Counted from the stretch's first letter, positions 52,261 through 61,586 are shown. The stretch: DNA of 64,000 nucleotides from an uncultured Verrucomicrobiota bacterium (GCA_937996795.1 CALKUH010000045.1:5329-69328); one strand, 5' to 3'. Notes: generated from the letters alone by a model not told the origin. Made by a program: numbers and translations.

Positions 52261-52326
52261 GAAACAGTTTTGCTGTGCGTCGGCATGCTAGATGGTGTAT
52301 GAAGTACGCGCAATTCGGGAGAACAT

Positions 52327-53310
52327 ATGTCGCATTGGGATCTATTGGCTGAACAGGCGCTCGCGGGCAACGCACCTTCGCGGGAGGACGCGCTGGCCGT
52401 GCTGCGGGCGGACGAGGACGAACTGTTGCCGTTGCTGCACGCGGCCTTCCGGGTGCGCAAACGCTTCCACGGGCGCAGTGTGCGCCTTCACGTGCTGCGC
52501 AACGCGAAGAGCGGGCTGTGCCGCGAGAATTGCTCGTTTTGCAGCCAGGCCATCGGGGCGTACAGCGGTGTGGACCGGTACCGCTTGCAGACGGTGGACG
52601 AGCTGGTCGAAGGCGCGCGCAAGGCGCACGAGATGGGCGCGGTGAAGTATTGCATGGTCACTGCCACGCGTGGGCCGTCGGACCAGGAACTCGACGTGAT
52701 TTGCGAGGCGGTCCGCCGGATCAAGTCGGAGATGAACATCAACATCTGCACCTCGCTCGGCCTGCTGACCGAGGCGCATGCCGCGCGGCTGGCGGCGGCG
52801 GGTGTGAATCGCTTCAACCACAACCTCGAAACGTCGCGGAACCATTTCCCGAATGTCTGCCAGACGCACACCTTCGAGGACCGTGTGCGCACGGTGAAGA
52901 TCGCGAAGGCGGCGGGCATGGAGGCCTGCTGCGGCGGCATCATGGGCATGGGCGAGACGCTGGACGACCGCGTGGACCTCGCGTTTACCCTGCGTGAACT
53001 CGAAGTGGAATCGATCCCGGTCAACTTCCTCGATCCGCGCCCCGGCACGCCGCTGGCGGATGTGCCGAAGATGACGCCGCAGGAATGCCTGAAGTGCCTG
53101 TGCATGTACCGTTTCGTCAATCCGACGCGCGACATCCGCGCAGCGGGCGGGCGCGAAGTCGTGCTGAAACACCTGCAGCCGCTGGCGCTGTATCCGGCCA
53201 ACTCGATGTTCAGCGAGGGCTATTTGACGACGCCGGGCCAGGGCTATGAGAAGGACATGGAGATGCTGGCGGAAGCCGGCTTCCACCTCGCGGAATTGGT
53301 CCACGAATAA
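52327..53310 (+). CDS. bioB: Biotin synthase
   Basis: 327 residues. The radical SAM cluster is CRENCSFCSQ (CxxxCxxC); VRLHVLRNAKSGLC, YCMVTATRGPSDQE, NICTSLGLLT, RFNHNLETSRNHFPNVC and GGREVVLKHLQPLALYPANSMFSEGYLTT follow, the last containing the arginine that binds the [2Fe-2S] cluster. It inserts sulphur into dethiobiotin. GGGAG lies 5 bp before the ATG. It diverges from bioF; no BirA operator was recognised in the 66-bp gap. Confidence 0.95.
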   Translation: MSHWDLLAEQALAGNAPSREDALAVLRADEDELLPLLHAAFRVRKRFHGRSVRLHVLRNAKSGLCRENCSFCSQAIGAYSGVDRYRLQTVDELVEGARKAHEMGAVKYCMVTATRGPSDQELDVICEAVRRIKSEMNINICTSLGLLTEAHAARLAAAGVNRFNHNLETSRNHFPNVCQTHTFEDRVRTVKIAKAAGMEACCGGIMGMGETLDDRVDLAFTLRELEVESIPVNFLDPRPGTPLADVPKMTPQECLKCLCMYRFVNPTRDIRAAGGREVVLKHLQPLALYPANSMFSEGYLTTPGQGYEKDMEMLAEAGFHLAELVHE

Positions 53311-53317
53311 GCACCCC

Positions 53318-53734
53318 GTGGCGCGTGTCGGAGTGTCGAGAAGCCACGGAACCGTGCGGTTCGCGCTCTTTGTGCTGCTGTCCGCGTTTATCCTGCTGCT
53401 TCCCGCCTACCGACACTGCTTCGGGGGACGCAGCCCGTGGGTTCGCCCGTGGATGATGTATCGCGACGCGGCGCGCGGTCTCTGTGCGCTTGAGTTGACG
53501 GTCGACTGTCCCGGGACGCCGCCTGCGCGACTGCGTGTGGCCGATGCCTATGCCCTGCTGGGTGAGCATCCGCGTCCGCCACGCGTGATGGAATCGAACG
53601 CGCGCAGGTTTGCCGAGCGGGTTGCCGGACGGCTGGCGCCCGGATGCCAGTTGCGGGTCACGGCGCGCGCAGCTCGTCCGGACGGCTGGGAGTTGCTCGT
53701 GCAGGATCATCTGGTACGGCCGAAGGCGCCATGA
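53318..53734 (+). CDS. Hypothetical single-pass membrane protein
   Basis: 138 residues from a GTG at 53318 (a second GTG is 15 bp downstream). One N-terminal hydrophobic segment (VRFALFVLLSAFILLLPAYRH), then a soluble region with WMMYRDAARGLCALELTVDC and RLRVADAYALL. There is no known domain. The overlap with the HTTM gene (ATGA) suggests that the two proteins act together; small proteins starting with such a helix are sometimes encoded next to HTTM genes. Confidence 0.62.
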   Translation: MARVGVSRSHGTVRFALFVLLSAFILLLPAYRHCFGGRSPWVRPWMMYRDAARGLCALELTVDCPGTPPARLRVADAYALLGEHPRPPRVMESNARRFAERVAGRLAPGCQLRVTARAARPDGWELLVQDHLVRPKAP

Positions 53735-54555
53735 TGCGATGCTGGGAGCGTTTTCTTGCGTGGGGGCCTGAGGCCGAAGGGTCCACGCGCGCGATTGGGT
53801 TGTTGCGCATCGCGCTGGCGCTGTTGGCGTGGGGGACGTGGGCCCCGGACCTGAACCATCATCCGAGTCCGGACCTCGAATTGTTCGTCGTGCGGCTGGT
53901 CTTCTTTACCGCGTCCACGGCGATGCTCATCGGCTGGCGCAGCCGGATCAGCACGGCCCTCACGGCAGCGGTGGCCGTTTATCTGTGCGCCATGTATGGC
54001 ATTCACGCGCGGAATCCCGCCTGGGTGCACCACCACCAGTACCTGCTGGTGTGCGCGCTGGTGTGGCTTTCGTTGACGCCGTGCGGGCGCTCCCTGTCGT
54101 ACGACCGTTGGATCGCCCTGCGGCGTGGATGCGAATGCCCGGAGCGCGGTCCCCTGTGGGGTCAGCGGTTGATCGGCTTGCAGGTTTGCGCGGTCTATTT
54201 CTGGAGCGCGCAGGACAAGCTCATGCGCGACTTCCTCGGCGGCGAGCAGCTTCAGCAGCTCTGGATGTATTTTTATGGCGGTTCCGATTTCCCCGCGTGG
54301 CCGTGGTTTGGGGTGGTCTGTCAGGGCCTCTCGTGCGGCGTGGTCCTGCTGGAACTGGCGCTGGCGATCGGTCTGCCGTTCCCGCGCTGGCATCGGGTGT
54401 TGATGCCGCTGGGTCTTTGTTTTCATGCGGCCACGTATCTGCTGCTGGATGTCGAGACCTTTGCCGCGTTGATGGCCGCGCTCTACCTGGCGTGGCTGCG
54501 GCCGGAGCGGGTGCACCAGCTGGTGGACGACTGGGTGGGTGCTCGCCGTCCCTGA
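53731..54555 (+). CDS. HTTM domain protein (vitamin K-dependent gamma-carboxylase-like membrane domain)
   Basis: 274 residues with six or seven membrane helices. RAIGLLRIALALLAWGTWAPDL, RLVFFTASTAMLIGWRSRISTAL, NPAWVHHHQYLLVCALVWLSLTPCGRSLS and LQVCAVYFWSAQDKLM match the HTTM pattern. These domains resemble gamma-glutamyl carboxylase, but bacterial roles are mostly unknown. It lacks the C-terminal carboxylase domain. The ATG overlaps the preceding stop. Confidence 0.83.
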   Translation: MMRCWERFLAWGPEAEGSTRAIGLLRIALALLAWGTWAPDLNHHPSPDLELFVVRLVFFTASTAMLIGWRSRISTALTAAVAVYLCAMYGIHARNPAWVHHHQYLLVCALVWLSLTPCGRSLSYDRWIALRRGCECPERGPLWGQRLIGLQVCAVYFWSAQDKLMRDFLGGEQLQQLWMYFYGGSDFPAWPWFGVVCQGLSCGVVLLELALAIGLPFPRWHRVLMPLGLCFHAATYLLLDVETFAALMAALYLAWLRPERVHQLVDDWVGARRP

Positions 54556-54564
54556 GGCGCGCCC

Positions 54565-55188
54565 TCAGGCGTGGTCCGGCGGATTAAACGGCGGAACCCG
54601 CAGCTTCAGCGCGATCGCGACGAACCGGATGACGGCCACACTGGCGATGCCGCATATCGCCGCGGGTGTCTGGTCGAATCCGGCCTGAGTGTGCAGGAGC
54701 AGATAGACGATCGCGCCCGCGAGCGAAGCCGTTGCGTACACCTCCCGGTCGCGGAGCAGCAGCGGGATTTCCGCGCTGAGCACGTCGCGGAACACGCCGC
54801 CGGCGACGCCGGTGATGCAACCCATCAACACGGATACCACCGGCCCGCTGCCGAGTTCGTACGCGATGCGGGTGCCGCTGATGGTGAACAGCGCCAGGCC
54901 CAGCGCGTCGGCGTAGAGCAGCAGTTTCAGCGGGGGGCGCCGGTGGTGGACCCACCAGAGCGCGAGCAGGGCGGCGGCGACGGAGACGTAGAGGTAGTTC
55001 GTGTCGCCGATCCAGAAGATCGGGCGCCGGTCGAGCAGCATGTCGCGCAGCGTGCCGCCGCCGATGGCGGTGACGAGGGCGATGACGACGACGCCGAAGA
55101 GATCGAATCCCTTTCGCGCGGCGGCGAGCACGCCGCTGATCGCGAAGACCGCGACGCCGACCATGCTCAATACGTACAACACGTTCAC
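54565..55188 (-). CDS. TRIC/UPF0126-like cation channel protein
   Basis: 207 residues from a GTG at 55188. Two repeats each have a GVLAAARKGFDLFGV- and GGGTLRDMLL-type motif (second: TRIAYELGSGPVVSVLMGCITG and GGVFRDVL), the duplicated fold of YadS/TRIC channels, with about seven membrane helices. Prokaryotic TRIC proteins conduct K+ or other cations; some relatives have been linked to glycine transport. It ends 9 bp from the convergent HTTM gene. Confidence 0.9.
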   Translation of the reverse strand: MNVLYVLSMVGVAVFAISGVLAAARKGFDLFGVVVIALVTAIGGGTLRDMLLDRRPIFWIGDTNYLYVSVAAALLALWWVHHRRPPLKLLLYADALGLALFTISGTRIAYELGSGPVVSVLMGCITGVAGGVFRDVLSAEIPLLLRDREVYATASLAGAIVYLLLHTQAGFDQTPAAICGIASVAVIRFVAIALKLRVPPFNPPDHA

Positions 55189-55246
55189 GCGGTGAAGCCT
55201 GCCACTCGCACCGCGCGTCCGCAAGCCCGGCGGCATCGTCGGCGTG

Positions 55247-56833
55247 TCACTGCGCCGGATCTTTGCGCAGGCAAATCGCGAAGTGGGCGGAGAAGCGGCG
55301 CAGCGGCGAGCGTTCCAGCCGGGCTTCGAGCGGCAGCATGCGTTCGAGGAGCGGGCGGGGGATGAAGTCGGGAATGAAGGTGATGTATTCGACCTGCGGA
55401 TCCCACGCGGCGCCCGCGACGGCGGGGAGTCGCCCCGGCGTGAGCCAGACTTCGGTGCCGTCGTCGATGTTCCGGATAAAGGGGAAGATGTAGGACATGT
55501 AGAAGCGGAAGACAGGGTTGAGCGTGTTCATCTCGAAGACAATGAGAGGGGCCCCGGGTTTCAGCACACGCGTGATTTCCGCCAGCGCACGCTGGAGGTT
55601 TTCCGGATCGATGATGTGATGCAGCACATTGATCGTGTAGGCGAAGTCGAATGTGTTGTCGGGGAAGGGCAGGGCCTCGGCGGGCGCCACGCGGAGATCC
55701 GCCTTCACGCCGGTGGTCGCGCACGTTGCACGCGCCTCTTCGACCTGGCCGGCGGTCAGGTCGCAGCCGGACATGGCGAAGCCTGAGCGGGCAAGGCGCG
55801 CGAGGTACCAGCCCTGCCCGCATCCGACATCGAGTCCACGCGCGTTTGCCGGCACGGTGTGCGCGGAGAGCAGGCGTCGGATGACGGCGGTTTTGGTTTC
55901 GACGAGGCGGTCGCGGACGTGGGCGGGGATTTCCTCCGCATAGGCCGAAGCCAGTTCGTCGAAGTGGCCCTGTCCGGCCGCGCGTTCGCCCTTGACCAGC
56001 GCATGCCAGTCGCGGCGGAACAGGAACGCCACTCCCGCGCCCAGCAGCACCGCGAAGCCGACGCTGCCCCATCGCACGGCGGCGACGGCCCAGAGTGCGA
56101 CGTCATGCGGCTGTTCCAGATGAGTCAGGGACTGGATCATCGCGGCCCCGGTCACGGCGATGCCGGCGGGGGCACCGGAGAGGGAGCCGGCCAGCGTGCC
56201 GCGGGCATAAGTGGCCAGCGCCTCGCCCCACGGCACGGTCCCGCCCAGCAGGATGAGGGCTGCGGAGAGGCCCGCCGCCGCGCAGGTCCAGGCCGCGAGC
56301 GAGAGTCCGAGGAACAAATAGAGGCGGAAGATCGACCGCAGCATGCTGCCCTGATGCTCGAGGTATCCAAGTGCGAGGGTGGAGATCGCGACCAACAACA
56401 GCGCGGGGAGAAGCAGGCCGTTGATGCCGAGCAGGAGGAGCATGAGCAGGGCGAAGGCATCCGCTCCGCGTGAGACCAACCAGATCAGGCCTGCCATCCG
56501 CAAGGGACGCGACGTGTGATGGCGGAGTGCGGCGGTCAGCAGCAGTTCACCCGCGGCCCAGGGTGTCAGGATCATCGGGAGCAGGCTGGTGAACACCAGC
56601 AGGGACTCGCGCGCGCGCAGCCGCAGGCGCAGGGTCCGCAGCAGGAAGTGCCAGCGCAACCAGCGGAGGGCCAGGTTGACCAGCGTGGCCCCGCACACGG
56701 CGAGCATCGCAAGGGCCAGCGCCGGGCGCCCGGCCTCGGGCAGCGCTTCGCCCCCGAGCCAGGCCAGCGAGGACACGGAGCCCAGGACGAGCAGCACCAG
56801 CAGGGGAATCCAGGCGCGATGCGGGGCACTCAT
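55247..56833 (-). CDS. Fusion of a polytopic membrane domain and a SAM methyltransferase
   Basis: 528 residues. The first ~275 residues have seven or eight membrane helices with features of the lysylphosphatidylglycerol synthase membrane region/YbhN (UPF0104) family: LALRWLRWHFLLRTLRLRL, then a proline/glycine-containing PMILTPWAAGELLLTAAL and VSRGADAFALLMLLLL. From about residue 330 comes a class I methyltransferase: GLDVGCGQGWYLARLARSGF, the DFAYTINVLHHIIDPENLQRAL motif and VLKPGAPLIVFEMNTLNP. The sequence is one continuous frame with no break. The substrate may be a lipid or polyprenol-linked compound. It is followed by the TRIC-like gene and preceded by the mini-secretin in the same direction. 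Confidence 0.78.
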   Translation of the reverse strand: MSAPHRAWIPLLVLLVLGSVSSLAWLGGEALPEAGRPALALAMLAVCGATLVNLALRWLRWHFLLRTLRLRLRARESLLVFTSLLPMILTPWAAGELLLTAALRHHTSRPLRMAGLIWLVSRGADAFALLMLLLLGINGLLLPALLLVAISTLALGYLEHQGSMLRSIFRLYLFLGLSLAAWTCAAAGLSAALILLGGTVPWGEALATYARGTLAGSLSGAPAGIAVTGAAMIQSLTHLEQPHDVALWAVAAVRWGSVGFAVLLGAGVAFLFRRDWHALVKGERAAGQGHFDELASAYAEEIPAHVRDRLVETKTAVIRRLLSAHTVPANARGLDVGCGQGWYLARLARSGFAMSGCDLTAGQVEEARATCATTGVKADLRVAPAEALPFPDNTFDFAYTINVLHHIIDPENLQRALAEITRVLKPGAPLIVFEMNTLNPVFRFYMSYIFPFIRNIDDGTEVWLTPGRLPAVAGAAWDPQVEYITFIPDFIPRPLLERMLPLEARLERSPLRRFSAHFAICLRKDPAQ

Positions 56834-56840
56834 GGACGCG

Positions 56841-57713
56841 TCAAGGTGTCAGCAGCGGCTGGATGTGCGGAACGAGGCGTATGTTGAGCGTGCGCGACTC
56901 GCCGCCCTTGGAGACGCCGACGAGGAAACGATTGAAGAACTCTGCGTGCTGGCCCAGGCCGCCGAGGTCGATGGATTGTCCATCCTGCACCACGACTTCC
57001 GTTGAAACGGAGGCGAAGCGCGCGTGTTCAGGGCGCCCGTTCACCAGGCCGCGCAGTTCGGGAATCAACTTCACGCGGACGAGCGGGCCGTCCCCGACGA
57101 TCGTGGGTTGCACCACGAGGAAGGACCCGACCTCCTGCCACGCCAGTTGCGGCGCGCCGATCCCGCCGGGCCATGCGTAACTGACGAGCCATTGCAGGTA
57201 GGGCACGCTCTCGCCGATGCGCAGGAAGCCCTCGCGCCCGCTGCCGACCAGCAGGATCTGGCGGTCGGAGGAGGTGCGCGTCGTGGACTGGCTGATGATC
57301 TTCGGTTTCACCGTGATGGTGCCGCCCAAACCCGCCGGTCCGTGGGTGACCTCGCCGGACGCGCCCAGCGAGGCTTCGAACTCGTCGTTGGACGACTGTC
57401 CGTCAAAAAAGACCTCAATGCGCACGTTTCGCGCGGGCACGGCGAGTTGTTTCATCATGTCCGCGATTTGGGCGTGTCGATCCGGCGTGGTCACGACGAG
57501 CAGGCGTTGGTTTACCCGGTCGGGCGTGATCTGGCCCTCCGTGCCGACAAACGCTTTCACCGCTTCCATCGCGGTGTCCAGGTCCATCGTGCCGATACCG
57601 TAGATTTCAAATCGGGCCGGCGGCGTCGCGGGCGACTCGGCGCGCAGGGCTGTTCCGGATAGCATGAACAGCAGCGTCCCTGCGCGGAGCAACAGAGACC
57701 AGAACGTCATCAT
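56841..57713 (-). CDS. Short secretin-like protein
   Basis: 290 residues; ATGs at 57713 and 57710. A signal peptide (MMTFWSLLLRAGTLLFMLSGTALRA) precedes an N-domain-like part (YGIGTMDLDTAMEAVKAFVG ... RLLVVTTPDRHAQIADMMKQL) that looks like a secretin short NolW-type domain. The rest (RIEVFFDG, QLAWQEVGSFLVVQP, VSTEVVVQDGQSIDLGGLGQHAEFFNRFLVG, RTLNIRLVPHI) has traces of the secretin core but is far too short for the full barrel. It may be a periplasmic adapter rather than a channel. It is transcribed with the fusion gene. Confidence 0.58.
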   Translation of the reverse strand: MMTFWSLLLRAGTLLFMLSGTALRAESPATPPARFEIYGIGTMDLDTAMEAVKAFVGTEGQITPDRVNQRLLVVTTPDRHAQIADMMKQLAVPARNVRIEVFFDGQSSNDEFEASLGASGEVTHGPAGLGGTITVKPKIISQSTTRTSSDRQILLVGSGREGFLRIGESVPYLQWLVSYAWPGGIGAPQLAWQEVGSFLVVQPTIVGDGPLVRVKLIPELRGLVNGRPEHARFASVSTEVVVQDGQSIDLGGLGQHAEFFNRFLVGVSKGGESRTLNIRLVPHIQPLLTP

Positions 57714-57761
57714 GGGGTCACCATAACATTTTCCAGGCCGGTGGGGCGACAGTTTTGAGGG

Positions 57762-58688
57762 TTATGCAGGGGCGAGGAAACGAAGCTGACGCAGGATCGT
57801 TTCCATGCGCGGACATGCGGCGCCAGCGGCTTGGGCGGCAGCCAGGGGGCGGGCGTAGATGGCGTCGATTTCCATGGGCCGGCCCGCCTCGTAGTCGAGC
57901 ATCATGCTGGTCTTGTAGGGCCTCATGCGGTCGGTGTCATCCAGCATCTTTTGCACGAAGGAGGGGTCGATGGCCTTGCCGCATGCCGCGGCCGCCGCGA
58001 CGACCTCGCGCATCAGCGCTTCAACGAGGGCACGGCTGTCCGCTTGTTGCATCAATCGGTCCGTGGTGGTGCGCAGGATGACGGAGAGCGCATTATAGGG
58101 CACGTTCCAGACGAGTTTCTTCCAGCGCGCCAACTGCAGATCCTCGACGCAGGATACGGGAATGGCGGCCGCGCGCAGATCCGCTGCAATCGCCTCCATG
58201 TGCGGGGTGACGCCTCCGGGCTGTCCGTCCGCCCGGAAAGCGCCCAGCATGACGTCGCCGTAGTCGAGATGGCGGATCCGGCCCGGCCCGATTTTGTTTG
58301 CGCAAATGAAACACAGCCCGCCGAGCACGCGCGACTCGCCGGCGACGGCCGCGGCCTCCGCCTCGACACCCAATCCATTCTGCAACATCAGGACGATGCC
58401 GTCCTTCGCGAGGGGCGCGGGCAGGAGAGCGGGCAGCAGGTGGTTTTGCGTGGTTTTCAGCGCGACGACAACCACGTCGCACGGCGGCATGGTGGATGCT
58501 GACGAGTGGGCGTGGACCCGTTCGAGGATCAGCGGTCCGTCGCGCCCGTCCACCCGCAGGCCGTGCTTTCGCACATGCTCGGCGTCCGAGCGCAGCAGGA
58601 AATGCACCTCGCAACCGGCATGCTGCAGGCGGGCTCCGTAAAACCCGCCGATCGCGCCGGTTCCCAGAATGGCGTAGCGACGCGGCAT
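57762..58688 (-). CDS. panE: 2-dehydropantoate 2-reductase
   Basis: 308 residues. YAILGTGAIGGFYGARLQHAG is the NADPH motif; VVVALKTTQNHLLPALL, MLQNGLGVEAEAA, WKKLVWNVPYNALSVIL with the catalytic lysine, and SMMLDYEAGRPMEIDAIYARPL with the conserved glutamate are PanE motifs. It makes pantoate for coenzyme A. It starts 3 bp after the M16C protease stop, so it is likely co-transcribed. Confidence 0.92.
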   Translation of the reverse strand: MPRRYAILGTGAIGGFYGARLQHAGCEVHFLLRSDAEHVRKHGLRVDGRDGPLILERVHAHSSASTMPPCDVVVVALKTTQNHLLPALLPAPLAKDGIVLMLQNGLGVEAEAAAVAGESRVLGGLCFICANKIGPGRIRHLDYGDVMLGAFRADGQPGGVTPHMEAIAADLRAAAIPVSCVEDLQLARWKKLVWNVPYNALSVILRTTTDRLMQQADSRALVEALMREVVAAAAACGKAIDPSFVQKMLDDTDRMRPYKTSMMLDYEAGRPMEIDAIYARPLAAAQAAGAACPRMETILRQLRFLAPA

Positions 58689-58691
58689 GGC

Positions 58692-61586
58692 CTAGAGGAT
58701 GCGCGTCGTGGCGAGCGGAGCATAGCCGTCAATCGCCTCGGCGCTGCCGAGGACGACCACACGGCCCTTCTCGCGCATCCCGCGGAGGGTTTCACCAAAA
58801 CGATGGAAGTCCTTGATCGTCGTGGCGAGAACCTCCTCGCGCATCTGCTGGCGGAATGCGTCAGGGTCGTTGGCGAGATAGCGGCACATCGATGTATATC
58901 CGCGCGCATCCGGCAGCATGTATTGGTCGAGATCCCCGATGGCGCCGATGATGGCCTTCGTCAATTCATCGCGATTGAGGTCTAGCCCTGCCAGGTGGTC
59001 CGACGCGGCGTCGTACACCTCCAGCGTGGCCTTGAGATTGGGGTCGCGATAGGAGACGAAACTGATGAGGCCGGCGCGGTGGTCGAGTGAGCAGAAGCCG
59101 CCATACGCGCCGCCCTGCACGCGCACTTTTTCCCAGAGATACGCGGTGCGCAGGAATCGTGACACCACGAGATCGGCGCCTGTGAATGCGTGGCCTGTGG
59201 CGCTCCACGAGAAGACCTTGCCCACGTAATTCACCGCAGCCGGTATTGCGAGCCCTTCCGAGGCCGGTGGTTCGGGAGCGATCCATTCAGGTTGCCGCGT
59301 GGACCGCGTGGGCAGGTCGGCCAGGAATCGAGCCACGAGCGGTTCCACGCGCGACCACGCGGCGCCGTCAATCGTCGCGTTGAGCAGCATCGTTTTCCGG
59401 TTGAGGAGTGTTTCGAGCACGCGTGCGAGCGAGGCCGCGATGCGGTCCCAATCACTCTCGATGTCCTTCACCAGTTTGCGCAGGAACTGGAGATAGCTGA
59501 CACCGCCCATCCACTCGGCCGCGCGATTCGCTTCGTCGTACCCCGCGCGGAGGCGCAGGCCGACATAGCTGTGGCCGGATGGAACGAGATTCGCCTCAAG
59601 CCCGGCTTTTTCCTCCAGCGCGATCTGCTTGATGCGCGTGCGCAGATCGAGCCGCGCCGTCGTGAGGATGTCTCGCAGGATGTCGAGCAGATCCCCGGCC
59701 TGGGTTTCCATTGCCTTGCCGCGCAGGAAAAGCCAGCACGCGCCGGCAGTTGTTTCGCGGACCACGGACGTGAATGTTCTCGGGGTGATGCCACCCGTGC
59801 GGCTGCCGATGCGCTGGTTCAGCGCCACGAAATCCTCGCTGGCCGTGCCGGTTTCGAGCAGTGCGCGCGCGAGCAGCGGCACATACGGCAGGAGTTCCGG
59901 CGTTAGTCCGCGCAGGTTGAAGCCGACATCGAGATATAGAATCCCGTTCGTAAATAGATCGTGGAAGAGGACCCGGGTTCCCGCGTGATATTGCTTCGCG
60001 AGGGGAATTGGTTTGTTTTCGCGCGGCAGGTCCCCGAGCGAGAGCCTCGGAATGCGCGCCAGCGCCTCGGGATCGTCCGGTGTGCCCTGCAACTTGATCA
60101 ATTCGGCCGTGTGCGCAGCCAGGGCCTCTCGCTCCGCCGCGGAGAGTGCCGCCTGCGCGGCATCCAGGCGCGCCCGTTCCTCCGCATCCAGGCGAGCCCC
60201 CAGATCCGGGTCGGGATTCAACGTAACAACGGTATGGTGCGGATTGTCCAGCAGCCACACGCGGATGAGTTGTTCGAACACGCGTTCACCCGCGGCGACA
60301 CGGGCGCGCAATTGCGCAAGGGGCGCGGCGAAACGGAGCGGGGCGAGCGGATCGCCGTCGTAATTCCAACTGGTCAGCGCGCGCAGCATCAGCACGAGGC
60401 CGCGCGGGTAGCTGCCCGTGTTGTTTTCGCGCAGCGCGAATTCGGTGGTGTTGAGCGCGGCTTCGAGCGTTTTCGGGTCGATGCCCTCGTCGGCGAGCCG
60501 GGTGAGGACGGCGCGAATCAGCGGCGCGACCTCGCTGGTGCGGGAGGCCTCCACACCTCGCAGTCCCGTGGAAAAAAACATCTGGCGCGCATGCGTTTCG
60601 AATCCGCAGCCGGCCAGGTCCTCGCCGAGTCCAGACTCCAGCAATGCCTTGCGCAGCGGCGATGCAGGCGTGCCGATCAGGATGTGGGCAAGGATCTGCG
60701 CGTGCAGGGCGGCGGTGGCGTCGACAGGCGAGGGCCAGACCCAGTTGGCTGCGACGAAGGATTTCCCGCCCGTCTCCCCGTCCACGCGGTAGCCATGTGT
60801 CGCGGCACGCGGTGAGGGAAACGCCGGTTGCAGGGGCACGGTGGAATCCGGCGCCTGTCGTTCAAATGCGCTGAGCCACGCGTCGAGACGCTTAAGGCGG
60901 TCTTCGGCGGGATCGTCGCCATAGAAGAAGATACGGCTGTTAGAGGGGTGGTAGAAGCGGCGGTGGAATCCGGTGAGCTGCTCGTACGTCAGGTTCGGGA
61001 TATGCGCGGGGTCGCCGCCGGAATCGAGGCCATAGGTCGTCTCGGGAAAGAGGGAGTGTTGCGCCTGCTCGATGAGGACGCTGTCGGGCGAGGAGTAGAC
61101 GCCCTTCATTTCATTGAAGACGACACCTTTGAAAATGAGCGGCTGGTCCGGCGCCTCCAGTTCGTAATGCCATCCTTCCTGTTCGTAGGTTTCGCGCGAG
61201 AGGATGGGGTGGAACACCGCGTCCAGATAGACATCAATGAGGTTGTAAAAGTCCTGCAGGTTCTGGCTCGCGACGGGGTAGCACGTCTTGTCGGGATAGG
61301 TGAAGGCGTTGAGAAAGGTCTGGAGCGAGCCTTTCAGCAGCTCCACGAAGGGTTCACGCGTCGGGTACTTTTTTGAGCCGCACAGGACCGAGTGTTCCAG
61401 GATGTGTGCGACGCCGGTATGGTCCGACGGCGGTGTGCGGAACGTGATCCCAAAGACCTTGTTCTCATCCGGTGCTTCCACCGAAAGCAGCTCGGCACCT
61501 GTTTTGATGTGGCGGTACAGGTGTGCGCGTGCGCCGTATTCGGTCAGTTCTTCGGTGCGCAGCCACTCAAATCCATGATGGGTCAT
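58692..61586 (-). CDS. M16C zinc metalloprotease (PreP-like)
   Basis: 964 residues from the ATG at 61586 with AGGAG about 8 bp upstream. The inverted zinc motif HILEH is in TGVAHILEHSVLCGSKKYP, and VVFNEMKGVYSSPD carries the third ligand. Four M16 domains in series, with GYRVDGETGGKSFVAANWV and the C-terminal GGAYGGFCSLDHRAGLISF region, fit presequence protease/Cym1-like peptidasomes that degrade small peptides. The order M16C-panE may be accidental. The frame is open to 62258 but that part runs into the rhomboid gene. Confidence 0.93.
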   Translation of the reverse strand: MTHHGFEWLRTEELTEYGARAHLYRHIKTGAELLSVEAPDENKVFGITFRTPPSDHTGVAHILEHSVLCGSKKYPTREPFVELLKGSLQTFLNAFTYPDKTCYPVASQNLQDFYNLIDVYLDAVFHPILSRETYEQEGWHYELEAPDQPLIFKGVVFNEMKGVYSSPDSVLIEQAQHSLFPETTYGLDSGGDPAHIPNLTYEQLTGFHRRFYHPSNSRIFFYGDDPAEDRLKRLDAWLSAFERQAPDSTVPLQPAFPSPRAATHGYRVDGETGGKSFVAANWVWPSPVDATAALHAQILAHILIGTPASPLRKALLESGLGEDLAGCGFETHARQMFFSTGLRGVEASRTSEVAPLIRAVLTRLADEGIDPKTLEAALNTTEFALRENNTGSYPRGLVLMLRALTSWNYDGDPLAPLRFAAPLAQLRARVAAGERVFEQLIRVWLLDNPHHTVVTLNPDPDLGARLDAEERARLDAAQAALSAAEREALAAHTAELIKLQGTPDDPEALARIPRLSLGDLPRENKPIPLAKQYHAGTRVLFHDLFTNGILYLDVGFNLRGLTPELLPYVPLLARALLETGTASEDFVALNQRIGSRTGGITPRTFTSVVRETTAGACWLFLRGKAMETQAGDLLDILRDILTTARLDLRTRIKQIALEEKAGLEANLVPSGHSYVGLRLRAGYDEANRAAEWMGGVSYLQFLRKLVKDIESDWDRIAASLARVLETLLNRKTMLLNATIDGAAWSRVEPLVARFLADLPTRSTRQPEWIAPEPPASEGLAIPAAVNYVGKVFSWSATGHAFTGADLVVSRFLRTAYLWEKVRVQGGAYGGFCSLDHRAGLISFVSYRDPNLKATLEVYDAASDHLAGLDLNRDELTKAIIGAIGDLDQYMLPDARGYTSMCRYLANDPDAFRQQMREEVLATTIKDFHRFGETLRGMREKGRVVVLGSAEAIDGYAPLATTRIL

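Noticed and set aside
52261..52326. BirA operator between bioF and bioB
   Set aside because: The gap is short and no convincing long dyad was found; regulation may be different.
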